Below, piece by piece: positions 43,459-51,465 of a stretch of DNA of 61,231 nucleotides (within the stretch, counting starts at the first letter, position 1; every line of letters begins with the position of its first letter). This DNA is from an uncultured Bacilli bacterium (GTDB lineage: Bacteria; Bacillota_I; Bacilli_A; RF39; UBA660). The position numbers and the translations under genes are program-made. Location: assembly GCA_934096715.1 (NCBI GenBank), contig CAKOMQ010000005.1, forward strand, positions 1 through 61,231, given 5' to 3'. The notes beneath the pieces are model-generated. The model did not search any database and was not told the origin of the DNA. It was given only the letters and a program-made list of their open reading frames with translations.

Positions 43459-44806
43459 TATAATCTCTTACTATTTCTGCATCATCAAAATGATGTTTAA
43501 CGTGTCCAATAATTTGATAATCTTCATGACCTTTACCAAGTATTAATAGGATATCATCTTTTTCTAATATTTCAAGTCCTTTATTAATAGCGTCTTTTCT
43601 ATTCTCAATAACCATGTAATTATCACTCTTATTATCTCTAGTTATATCTTCTAATATTTTTTTAGGATCTTCAGTACGTGGATTATCTGAAGTAAATATT
43701 ACTATATCACTATTATTAGTAGCAATATTACCCATAATAGGTCTTTTTTTAGGATCTCTATCTCCACCACAACCAATAATAGTAATTATTCTATTCTTCT
43801 TAAATTCATTATAGTTATTTAGTATCTTAAGTACTGCATCAGGTTTATGAGCATAATCAATAATAGCAAATCCATCTTTCACTTTAATAGTTTCACATCT
43901 ACCTTTAGGTGGATATAAATACTTTGTATTAAGAACTAAATCATCTAAAGAAAATCCTAAAGTATTAAGAATACTTATACAAGTTAAATAATTATAAATA
44001 TTAAATTTACCAGTTAAGTTAATAGTAGTGTTATATTCTTTATTATCATAAGAAAATTTTAAGTCAGTATGATCAGGTAATATATTATATTCAAGTATTT
44101 TATAATCACCATTTTCTCCAAAAGTTTTAACATGTTCATAATTCTTAAACTTACTGGAGTTTTCATCATCACTATTGACTATCATATAAGCATCATGATT
44201 TAAATAATTCATAATTTTTAATTTTTCATTTAAATAAGCTTCCATTGTTTTATGATAATCTAAATGATCTTGACTAAGGTTAGTGAAAGCTCCAATAGAT
44301 AACTCTACACCTTTAAGTCTTTCAAAGGCTAGGGAATGACTAGATACTTCCATAACTAAATATTCAACATTATCTTCTACTGCTTTAAGTAGTATCTTAT
44401 ATAAGTTTAATATATCTGGAGTAGTATTATTTTCTTCAATGAATATATTATTGTTATAGTATCCAAGTGTTCCTAAATAAGAAGCATTCTTTCCTAGTTT
44501 AAGAAGCATTTGGTATATAAGATAACAGCTTGTAGTTTTACCACTTGTACCGGTAACTCCTATAATTTTTAGACTTTTTATTTTATCTTTATATTCTTCA
44601 CTTATTTTATTTTTCAAATATTCTTCTGTATTATCTACAACTAGATATTCTACATCAGAATCAATATCATGTTCACATATAATTTTACTAGCACCATTTT
44701 TTATTGCGTCATTTATATAATCATGGCCATCTACTGTATGTCCTTTTATTGCAACAAATATTTGGCCATCTTTAACTTTTCTTGAATCTGTTTCATATTT
44801 CATCAT
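43442..44806 (-). CDS. murE: UDP-N-acetylmuramyl-tripeptide synthetase
   Basis: Adds the third residue to the peptidoglycan stem peptide. 454 residues in three Mur-ligase domains. The ATP loop is GVTGTSGKTTSCYL, and the substrate-binding DNPRTEDP contains the DNPR motif of enzymes that use meso-diaminopimelate. Proof that this lineage has a wall is useful, since many relatives lack one. The minus-strand start is near 44806, and a TATAAT box (read on the minus strand at about 44828-44833) lies just upstream. Confidence 0.95.
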   Translation of the reverse strand: MMKYETDSRKVKDGQIFVAIKGHTVDGHDYINDAIKNGASKIICEHDIDSDVEYLVVDNTEEYLKNKISEEYKDKIKSLKIIGVTGTSGKTTSCYLIYQMLLKLGKNASYLGTLGYYNNNIFIEENNTTPDILNLYKILLKAVEDNVEYLVMEVSSHSLAFERLKGVELSIGAFTNLSQDHLDYHKTMEAYLNEKLKIMNYLNHDAYMIVNSDDENSSKFKNYEHVKTFGENGDYKILEYNILPDHTDLKFSYDNKEYNTTINLTGKFNIYNYLTCISILNTLGFSLDDLVLNTKYLYPPKGRCETIKVKDGFAIIDYAHKPDAVLKILNNYNEFKKNRIITIIGCGGDRDPKKRPIMGNIATNNSDIVIFTSDNPRTEDPKKILEDITRDNKSDNYMVIENRKDAINKGLEILEKDDILLILGKGHEDYQIIGHVKHHFDDAEIVRDYIKSIS

Positions 44807-45087
44807 ATTTAATCACCCATTATATTATAGCATACTAACACACAAAAAGTTAAAAAAACACCTAATATTAAAATTAAAGGAAGAAGATGATTGAAATTAG
44901 AAATATATATATATTTATTATAAAAGAAACAAAAAACAACTATTGTGTTAAGATAGTATTAAAACGGGCAATTTTTTAATACATCTTTTTATTTTAAAAA
45001 TTTAAAAAAAATTTATTCATCTTCTTCCATAAATATAATAACATATTATATTACGTTTTGTCGAATAAAATTTAAGAGAAAAATAAG

Positions 45088-45116
45088 TTTACAATAAATA
45101 TTAATATTGATAATAT
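45088..45116 (+). promoter_or_regulatory. Promoter of RNA motif copy iii
   Basis: TTTACA (45088-45093), 17 bases, TAATAT (45111-45116). Confidence 0.6.
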
Positions 45117-45122
45117 GAGAGT

Positions 45123-45207
45123 GTAGAGAAACTGCTACTACTTTATATCTATCTTTATAGCAGGCCTTTATACATTTACTCATCTTCATTATGAAGGCAT
45201 TTTTTTC
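45123..45207 (+). ncRNA. Conserved hairpin-terminator RNA motif, copy iii
   Basis: CTGCTA/TAGCAG inner stem, flanked by GTAGAG and CTTTATAC, around a loop with TATCTATC. A weaker CTTC/GAAG hairpin and seven T follow. Here the motif has its own promoter and ends before the GH31 promoter, so it looks like a free small RNA of about 85 nt. Confidence 0.5.
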
Positions 45208-45236
45208 TTGAAAAAACATGTTAATTTTGATATTAT
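45208..45236 (+). promoter_or_regulatory. Promoter of the GH31 gene
   Basis: TTGAAA (45208-45213), 17 bases, TATTAT (45231-45236). Its position rules out translation from the TTG at 45208. Confidence 0.7.
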
Positions 45237-45261
45237 TGATATAGTAAAGGGTAGTGTGATT

Positions 45262-47673
45262 ATGTTATATAATAATACTAGTAAAAATACTTCTTTAGAT
45301 AGACGCTTTAGTAATTCTAAAGTTGTTTTTAGTGGTGTTAATTATCGTATAACAATTCTTAGTGATAGATTAATCAGATTAGAGTATTCTACGAATAATG
45401 ATTTTAAAGATGATTTATCTCTTTTAGTTAAGAATAGACTTTTTAATGTACCGCATATTAAAGTTACTCAAGATGATAAATATTTGGTAATTACTAGTAA
45501 ATATTTTATTTTGCAGTACACTAAAGAAAAGCCATTTAAAGGACCTAAGTTTGCTCCCGATTCTAATTTAAAAATAAAATTAATAAATACAGATAAATTA
45601 TGGTACTATGATCATCCCGAAGCTCGTAACTTCTTAGGTAGTGCTTTTGCTATTGAAGACTTAAATAGTAAAACTAAGTTAGAAAAAGGTTTGTATTCTA
45701 CAGATGGATTTGCTACTCTTGATGACTCTAAAACTATGCTTGTAGATGAAGAAGGATTCGTTAAACAAAATGACTATACTGGAGTAGATATGTATTTATT
45801 CATGTATAAAAGAGACTTTGGTTTATGTTTAAAAGATTACTTTACTCTTACTGGGTTTCCACCACTTTTACCAAAGTATGCCTTAGGCATTTGGTGGAAT
45901 AGAGATTTAATATATACAAGTGATGACATTAAGAAATTAATTAAATCTTTTTATCATCATAAAATACCTTTATCAGTTTTATTACTAAGTGAGTTCTGGC
46001 ATAATAAAGATAAGAATAACTATAATTTACATAAAACTGGTTTTACATTTAATAAGAGTTTATTTAAAGATCCAAGTGAATTTACAGAGTATGTTCATAA
46101 CCATGGAGTTAGAATAGGTCTTAATATAGATCCATGTGATGGTATTACTAGTTTTGAAGAAAACTATGGAATTATGGCTCATGAATTAGGTGTTGAAAAG
46201 AATGAACCTATAAACTTAAATTTACTTGATAGAAAGTTTGTAGTATCTTACTTTAAAAATTTAATTGAACCTCTTTATAAATATACTGATTTCTTTTGGA
46301 TAGATTATAAAAATGATATAGATAATTTATTGCTTCTTAACTATTATCATTTTAAAGATATGAATAGATTTGAAGATCGAAGGGGACTCTTACTTTCTCG
46401 TAATTCATTAGTAGCAAGTCATAATTACCCTGTTCATTATTCTGGTGAAACAGTAGTTAGTTGGGATACTTTAAAATACTTACCATATTTTAATTTAACT
46501 GCATCTAATATAGGTATGTCTTTCTGGAGTCATGATGTTGGTGGATTTAAAGATGGTACAGAGAACAGTGAATTATATATAAGATATGTTGAAGCCTTAA
46601 CTTTTAGTCCAATATTCAGATTTAGTGCTAAAAGGGGAAATTTCTATAAAAGGGAACCATGGAGTTGGGATATGTTAACATTTACAATAGCGAGTTATTA
46701 TTGTAATTTAAGACAAAGACTAATTCCATATATATATACTGAAAGCAATGTATATCATGAAAATGGTATACCTTTAATTGAGCCACTTTATTGGTTTTAT
46801 CCAGAAATATATGATGAACCTTTATATAAAGATGAATATTTCTTTGGTACAGAGTTATTAGTTAAACCAATTACTAAGAAAATGGATAACATAATGAATA
46901 GAAGTGTTGAAAGAATATTCTTACCTAAAGGTGTATGGTATGACTTTAAAACTGGCAAGAAGTTTATTGGTGGTAAAAGATATGTTGCTTTTTATAAAAA
47001 AGAAGATTATCCAGTATTTGCTAAACCGGGTTCTATTATACCGATGAGTATCTTAGAAGATAATCTTAATGATACATCTTCTTCTAAGAAAATGGAAATA
47101 GTAGTATTCCCAGGTAAGAGTAATAACTATCTACTTTATGAAGATGATGGTATAACTAGATTATATGAAAAAGGATATTACTTAAAAACTAATGTAGAAT
47201 ATAAATATCAAAAAGATAATTTTAGTTTACTTATAGAGCCTAAAGAAGGTAAAACAGGAATAATACCTGATACAAGAGATTATGTTATTAGATTTAAAGA
47301 TACAAGAATGCCTGAAAAAATAGAATTACTTGTAGATGGTAAAGTATTATCTAGTATATATGATTCTCGTGTAGAAGATAATGATTTACTTATTAGTATA
47401 AAAGATATTAGTACTAAAAAACCTTTTCAAGTTAATTGCATGGGTAAAGATATAGAGATAGATGAATTAAGAATTATTAATGAAGATATTAACTTAATTA
47501 TTAGTGATCTAGATATTACTACTTATTTAAAAGAGAGAATAGCGTCTATTATATTTAGTGATTTACCTGTTAAGAAGAAAAGAATTAATATAAGAAAGCT
47601 TAAAAAAGAAGGATTAAATGAATTATTTATTAAAATGTTCTTAAAACTTCTTGAATATATTGATGAAATTTAA
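45262..47673 (+). CDS. Glycoside hydrolase family 31 enzyme (alpha-glucosidase-like)
   Basis: An 803-residue protein starting at ATG 45262, downstream of the promoter. It has an N-terminal beta-sandwich, then a TIM barrel that opens GFPPLLPKYALGIWW. The nucleophile strand is FFWIDYKND, the acid/base region SFWSHDVGGF, and two C-terminal beta domains follow. There is no signal peptide, so it acts on imported alpha-glucosides or related oligosaccharides. The substrate cannot be fixed from sequence, since GH31 also has alpha-xylosidases and others. Confidence 0.88.
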   Translation: MLYNNTSKNTSLDRRFSNSKVVFSGVNYRITILSDRLIRLEYSTNNDFKDDLSLLVKNRLFNVPHIKVTQDDKYLVITSKYFILQYTKEKPFKGPKFAPDSNLKIKLINTDKLWYYDHPEARNFLGSAFAIEDLNSKTKLEKGLYSTDGFATLDDSKTMLVDEEGFVKQNDYTGVDMYLFMYKRDFGLCLKDYFTLTGFPPLLPKYALGIWWNRDLIYTSDDIKKLIKSFYHHKIPLSVLLLSEFWHNKDKNNYNLHKTGFTFNKSLFKDPSEFTEYVHNHGVRIGLNIDPCDGITSFEENYGIMAHELGVEKNEPINLNLLDRKFVVSYFKNLIEPLYKYTDFFWIDYKNDIDNLLLLNYYHFKDMNRFEDRRGLLLSRNSLVASHNYPVHYSGETVVSWDTLKYLPYFNLTASNIGMSFWSHDVGGFKDGTENSELYIRYVEALTFSPIFRFSAKRGNFYKREPWSWDMLTFTIASYYCNLRQRLIPYIYTESNVYHENGIPLIEPLYWFYPEIYDEPLYKDEYFFGTELLVKPITKKMDNIMNRSVERIFLPKGVWYDFKTGKKFIGGKRYVAFYKKEDYPVFAKPGSIIPMSILEDNLNDTSSSKKMEIVVFPGKSNNYLLYEDDGITRLYEKGYYLKTNVEYKYQKDNFSLLIEPKEGKTGIIPDTRDYVIRFKDTRMPEKIELLVDGKVLSSIYDSRVEDNDLLISIKDISTKKPFQVNCMGKDIEIDELRIINEDINLIISDLDITTYLKERIASIIFSDLPVKKKRINIRKLKKEGLNELFIKMFLKLLEYIDEI

Positions 47674-47689
47674 TATAATACTTTTATAG

Positions 47690-47875
47690 CAATTGAAGAA
47701 AGAGTAGTAATAATTATTCTTATTAATAGAGATATATCGGTTGGTGGAAGATATAAATAAGAAGTTATGAACTTGCTTTTGGATGCTTAATAGGGTAGTT
47801 ACTATATAGACTAAATAAGTTAAAATAAAGGTGGTACCGTGAGTTATACTCACCCTTTGGTATTACCTTTTTTCT
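47690..47875 (+). promoter_or_regulatory. T-box riboswitch of the leuS operon
   Basis: AAAGGTGGTACCG (47827-47839) is the T-box sequence. AAAGGTGGTACC can pair with GGTATTACCTTT (47859-47870) plus a T-run as the terminator. Upstream lies a structured leader with a possible CTT (Leu) specifier at about 47784-47786. Uncharged tRNA-Leu should favour read-through into the next two genes. The exact start of the leader is uncertain. Confidence 0.88.
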
Positions 47876-47893
47876 ATTTTAAAGGAGAATTTT

Positions 47894-48265
47894 ATGGATT
47901 ATTTATATTATTTAATTTATTTTATAGGGGTATTTCTTATTATATTTCTATGTGACTATTTAATAATGAAGAAACCTTATTTAAACAAGAAAAAGAAGAA
48001 AAAAGATAATGAAGTATTTGAACTCACTTATATAGTTAGTAAATTTAAATTAGATAAGAGTAAACTAAATATTAAAAAGTGTTTAATAGAGTTTTCTTTA
48101 ATGAATGCCTTTATTATTAGCTTTACAGTAGTAGTACTCTATATACTAGATTTATTTATAATATGGCAATTCTTAATAGGATTTATCCTGTTAGTGGGTC
48201 TTATTTATTCAATATATGAAATTTATGGAAATATTTTAGTTAAGAAAGGATATATTAAAAAATGA
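47894..48265 (+). CDS. Small membrane protein in the T-box/leuS operon
   Basis: A 123-residue protein with one N-terminal helix, a basic loop (KKKKKKD), and two C-terminal helices. A pattern of F-x-L-T-Y-I-V-S-K-F-K-L-D in the loop suggests a conserved family, not one I can name. It lies between the T-box and leuS and overlaps leuS by four bases (ATGA), so both answer to leucine supply. This could be coincidental packaging or a transport-related partner. Confidence 0.65.
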   Translation: MDYLYYLIYFIGVFLIIFLCDYLIMKKPYLNKKKKKKDNEVFELTYIVSKFKLDKSKLNIKKCLIEFSLMNAFIISFTVVVLYILDLFIIWQFLIGFILLVGLIYSIYEIYGNILVKKGYIKK

Positions 48266-51072
48266 ATTATAATGAGATAGAAAAAAAATGGCAAAGTATT
48301 TGGGATAAAGAAGAAAGTTTTAAAGCAGTTAATGGAAGTAGTAAAGAACCATACTATATTTTAGTAGAATTTCCTTATCCAAGTGGAGCAGGACTTCATG
48401 TAGGTCATGTACGTAGTTATACTGCTCAAGATGCGATAGCGAGAATGAAAAGAATGCAAGGCTACAACGTATTATTCCCAATGGGATGGGATGCTTTTGG
48501 AGCACCTGCTGAAGGATATGCAATAAAAAATCATATTCATCCTAAAGATGCTGTAAAAGAAAATATCCATACTTTTAAAGGACAAATGCAAAATTTAGGA
48601 TTTTCATTTGATTGGTCAAGAGAATTTTCAACAACTGATCCAGAATATTATAAATGGACACAATGGCAATTTTTAAAGTTCTTTGAACATGGTATGGCTT
48701 ATAAAGATAAAATACCTGTTAACTGGTGTCCTAATTGTAAAACAGTTCTTTCTAATGAAGATAGTGCTGGTGGTGTATGTGAAAGATGTGGTACTAGTGT
48801 AGTTCAAAAAGAAAAAAGTCAATGGATGCTAAGAATGAGTAATTATGCTGAAGACTTACTTAATGGACTTGAAGATACTCATTTTGCTAGTAAAGTAAAA
48901 CTAGGTCAAATTAACTGGATAGGTAAAAGTACTGGTGCAGAAGTGAATTTTAAAGTAGCTGATACTGATTATGAATTTACTGTTTATACTACTAGACCTG
49001 ATACATTATATGGAGTTACTTATTGTGTATTATCTCCAGAACATGAACTCGTGGATAAGATAACTAAACCTGAAAACTACGAAGAAGTATTTAAGTATAA
49101 AGAAGAATGTTCTCATAAGAATGAAATGGAAAGAACAGAACTTAATAAAGAAAAAACCGGTGTATTTACAGGAAGCTTTGCTATTAATCCAGTTAATAAT
49201 GAATTAATACCAATCTATATAAGTGATTATGTTTTAGTAAGTTATGGAACTGGTGCTATTATGGCTGTTCCAGCTCATGATGAAAGAGACTATGAATTTG
49301 CTAAAAAGTTTAATATTCCAATTAGGCAAGTTCTTGAAGAGATAACTGGCAAGAAAAATGATTCTGAAAGTAAGAAAAACTCAATAGTAGCGATTGTTTA
49401 TGATGAATTAGAAAATAAATATTTAACAATTAATTGGGGTAAACTTGGTGGTAGATTATTTGTTGGTGGAACTATTAAAGAAAATGAAACTCCTGTTGAA
49501 TGTGCTATTAGAGAAATAGCAGAGGAAACTGGCTATACTGATATTGAATTAGTAAGAGAATCATTTAAAATAAACCATCATTATTATGCTTATAATAAAG
49601 ATAAGTATTTTGATATAGAAGCAACACCTATATTATTTAAATTAAATAGTTACAAAAAAATTGAACAAAATCTTGATGAAGATGAGATATTTAAGATTGA
49701 ATGGGTGAGTAAAGATATTATTGAAAAAGAAATAATAGATGAATTACATAAAAAATCTTATTTATATACATTAAATGATACTGCTTTAGTAGGAGATGGT
49801 ATTCATATTAATTCTGGTATTTTAGATGGCCTTAATAAAGAAGATGGAATTAATAAGATGATCGAATACTTAACTACAAATAATATAGGTAAAAAGAAAA
49901 CTAATTATAAGATGCGTGATTGGATATTCTCAAGACAAAGATTCTGGGGAGAACCAATACCTATTGTAATATGTGATCATTGTGGTTATGTACCTCTTCC
50001 TGAAAGTGAATTACCATTAGTACTTCCTGATGTTGCTAATTATGAACCAACTGATAATGGAGAGAGTCCACTTGCTAATATAGAGTCTTGGGTTAATACT
50101 ACTTGTCCAAAGTGTGGTCGTCCTGCTAAAAGAGAAACAGATACAATGCCTAACTGGGCTGGATCTAGCTGGTATTTCTTAAGATTTATGGATGCTCATA
50201 ATGATAAAGAATTTGCTAGTATGGATGCTATGAAATATTGGCAAAAAGTTAACTGGTATAATGGTGGTATGGAACATACAGCAAGACACTTACTATATGC
50301 TAGATTTTGGGTACAATTTCTATATAATATAGGTCTTGTTCCTAATAAAGAAATGATTGATACAAGAGTTAGTCACGGTATGGTACTTGGTAGTGATAAT
50401 CAAAAAATGAGTAAAAGTAAAGGTAATGTAATTAATCCAGATGATATAGTTAGTGAGTTTGGAGCAGATACTCTAAGAGTATATGAAATGTTTATGGGTG
50501 ATTATGAACAAGATGCTCCATGGAGTACTGAATCCTTACGTGGATGTAAAAGATTTATTGACAGAGTAGTTAGACTTAAAGATAAAGTAGTTGAAGGAAC
50601 ATCTTATTCTTCTAACTTAGAAGTAATCATTAATAAATCTATTAAAAAGATTAGTTATGACTTACTAAATATGGGTTACAATACAGTAGTATCTCAATTA
50701 ATGATTATGTTAAATACTTATGAAGAACAAGACACTATTACTTCATCTGATTATAATGTATTCTTAAAACTATTAAATCCTATCGCTCCACATATAACTG
50801 AAGAGTTAAATGAACAAATAGGATATGAAAAAATATGTGATAGTACTTGGCCAGAGTATGATGAATCTAAAACTGTAGATAATAATCTTACTATTGGAGT
50901 ACAAGTAAATGGTAAGTTAAGAGCAGAAATTAATATTACTCTAAACGAAGATAAAGCTAGTATTTTAGCTAAAGCTAAAGAAGAAGAAAACATAAAAAAA
51001 TATCTTGAAGGACACACTATTATAAAAGAAATAGTAGTACCTAACAAGATAGTTAACATAGTTGTTAAATAG
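48262..51072 (+). CDS. leuS: Leucyl-tRNA synthetase with inserted Nudix domain
   Basis: A class I synthetase with 936 residues, about 130 longer than usual. HVGH (46-49) and KMSKSKGNV are present, with a zinc-type CPNC ... CERC (156-176), and CP1 editing motifs TTRPDTLYG (243-251) and GTGAIMAVPAHDERD (329-343). Between residues about 360 and 506, within CP1, lies a complete Nudix domain: G403-x5-E409-x7-RE417-418-x2-EE421-422-x-G424. The editing domain resumes with GDGIHINSGILDGL. The reading frame is continuous and not a misassembly artefact by eye. Possible roles for the Nudix part include clearing aminoacyl-adenylate, NTP or (p)ppGpp-like nucleotides; none is shown. Confidence 0.95.
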   Translation: MNYNEIEKKWQSIWDKEESFKAVNGSSKEPYYILVEFPYPSGAGLHVGHVRSYTAQDAIARMKRMQGYNVLFPMGWDAFGAPAEGYAIKNHIHPKDAVKENIHTFKGQMQNLGFSFDWSREFSTTDPEYYKWTQWQFLKFFEHGMAYKDKIPVNWCPNCKTVLSNEDSAGGVCERCGTSVVQKEKSQWMLRMSNYAEDLLNGLEDTHFASKVKLGQINWIGKSTGAEVNFKVADTDYEFTVYTTRPDTLYGVTYCVLSPEHELVDKITKPENYEEVFKYKEECSHKNEMERTELNKEKTGVFTGSFAINPVNNELIPIYISDYVLVSYGTGAIMAVPAHDERDYEFAKKFNIPIRQVLEEITGKKNDSESKKNSIVAIVYDELENKYLTINWGKLGGRLFVGGTIKENETPVECAIREIAEETGYTDIELVRESFKINHHYYAYNKDKYFDIEATPILFKLNSYKKIEQNLDEDEIFKIEWVSKDIIEKEIIDELHKKSYLYTLNDTALVGDGIHINSGILDGLNKEDGINKMIEYLTTNNIGKKKTNYKMRDWIFSRQRFWGEPIPIVICDHCGYVPLPESELPLVLPDVANYEPTDNGESPLANIESWVNTTCPKCGRPAKRETDTMPNWAGSSWYFLRFMDAHNDKEFASMDAMKYWQKVNWYNGGMEHTARHLLYARFWVQFLYNIGLVPNKEMIDTRVSHGMVLGSDNQKMSKSKGNVINPDDIVSEFGADTLRVYEMFMGDYEQDAPWSTESLRGCKRFIDRVVRLKDKVVEGTSYSSNLEVIINKSIKKISYDLLNMGYNTVVSQLMIMLNTYEEQDTITSSDYNVFLKLLNPIAPHITEELNEQIGYEKICDSTWPEYDESKTVDNNLTIGVQVNGKLRAEINITLNEDKASILAKAKEEENIKKYLEGHTIIKEIVVPNKIVNIVVK

Positions 51073-51121
51073 TTTTAACAGCTATTTTTTTATCTAAAAC
51101 ATTACGTACTTTGATGTAATT

Positions 51122-51197
51122 AAAAAAGCTGTCGAGTTAATTCTCGATAGCTTAACCAACATTTTGGCATAGGCGAAACATGCTTGCTCGTTTACCT
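51122..51197 (-). ncRNA. Orphan antisense RNA related to the type I antitoxins
   Basis: A copy of only the 3' part of the duplicated toxin units. The minus strand keeps the promoter TTGATA-17-TACACT (51204-51232) and the stem 51128-51136/51143-51151 with six U. The toxin ORF and 5' leader are missing. The RNA of about 76 nt retains CGAGCAAGCATG-type sequence that could still pair with the toxin mRNAs. Confidence 0.55.
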
Positions 51198-51203
51198 AAA
51201 TTA

Positions 51204-51232
51204 AGTGTACACAAAAATTTGTAAAATATCAA
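51204..51232 (-). promoter_or_regulatory. Promoter of the orphan antisense RNA
   Basis: Read on the minus strand: TTGATA, 17 bases, TACACT. One base differs from the -10 of copies 1 and 2. Confidence 0.6.
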
Positions 51233-51240
51233 CCATTTTA

Positions 51241-51269
51241 TTGCAATTCATAATCAAATTTGGTATGAT
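51241..51269 (+). promoter_or_regulatory. Promoter of poly-G locus 3
   Basis: TTGCAA (51241-51246), 17 bases, TATGAT (51264-51269). Locus 4 has TTGCAT-17-TATGAT at 60936-60964. Confidence 0.65.
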
Positions 51270-51349
51270 AAAATAGATAAATTAAATAAAAATATTTAAA
51301 AATTATGAATTTTATGACCCGAAATTTTATACCGGTAAGTTATAAAATT

Positions 51350-51386
51350 CCCCTTCAGACGCTAAAAAGCCTACTGGGGGGGGGGG
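51350..51386 (+). repeat. Poly-G hairpin element, copy 3 (11 G)
   Basis: CCCCTTCAG (51350-51358), a loop with CTAAAAAGCCTA, CT and eleven G (51376-51386). CCCCTTCAG can pair with CTGGGGGGG. The flanks (about 51295-51440) are nearly identical to 61000-61140. Here the tract is in an untranslated or short leader, because the next gene has its own strong SD. Confidence 0.85.
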
Positions 51387-51465
51387 TTGAGAAAATGAGT
51401 CTGATGTGTGAATATAGGGAAGTAAAAATTTCTCTTTTTTATTTTTTATAAAAGGAAGTGAGAAA

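Larger units (their letters stand above)
44807..45261. other. Divergent AT-rich intergenic region
   Basis: About 450 bases between murE and the GH31 gene. It contains the murE promoter on the left, the independently promoted RNA motif (45088-45207) and the GH31 promoter (45208-45236). Nothing recognisable is seen between 44890 and 45080. Confidence 0.55.
51073..51465. other. Intergenic region with orphan antisense RNA and poly-G leader
   Basis: About 390 bases. From left: the leuS terminator-like AATAG/CTATT hairpin and T-run (51065-51092), the third toxin-locus fragment with its reverse-strand RNA (51122-51232), the promoter of the third surface protein (51241-51269) and the poly-G hairpin leader (51350-51386). 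Confidence 0.7.

Noticed and set aside
45208..45261. TTG start for the GH31 enzyme
   Set aside because: The TTG is the first half of the -35 box TTGAAA of a promoter with 17-base spacing; ATG 45262 is downstream of it.
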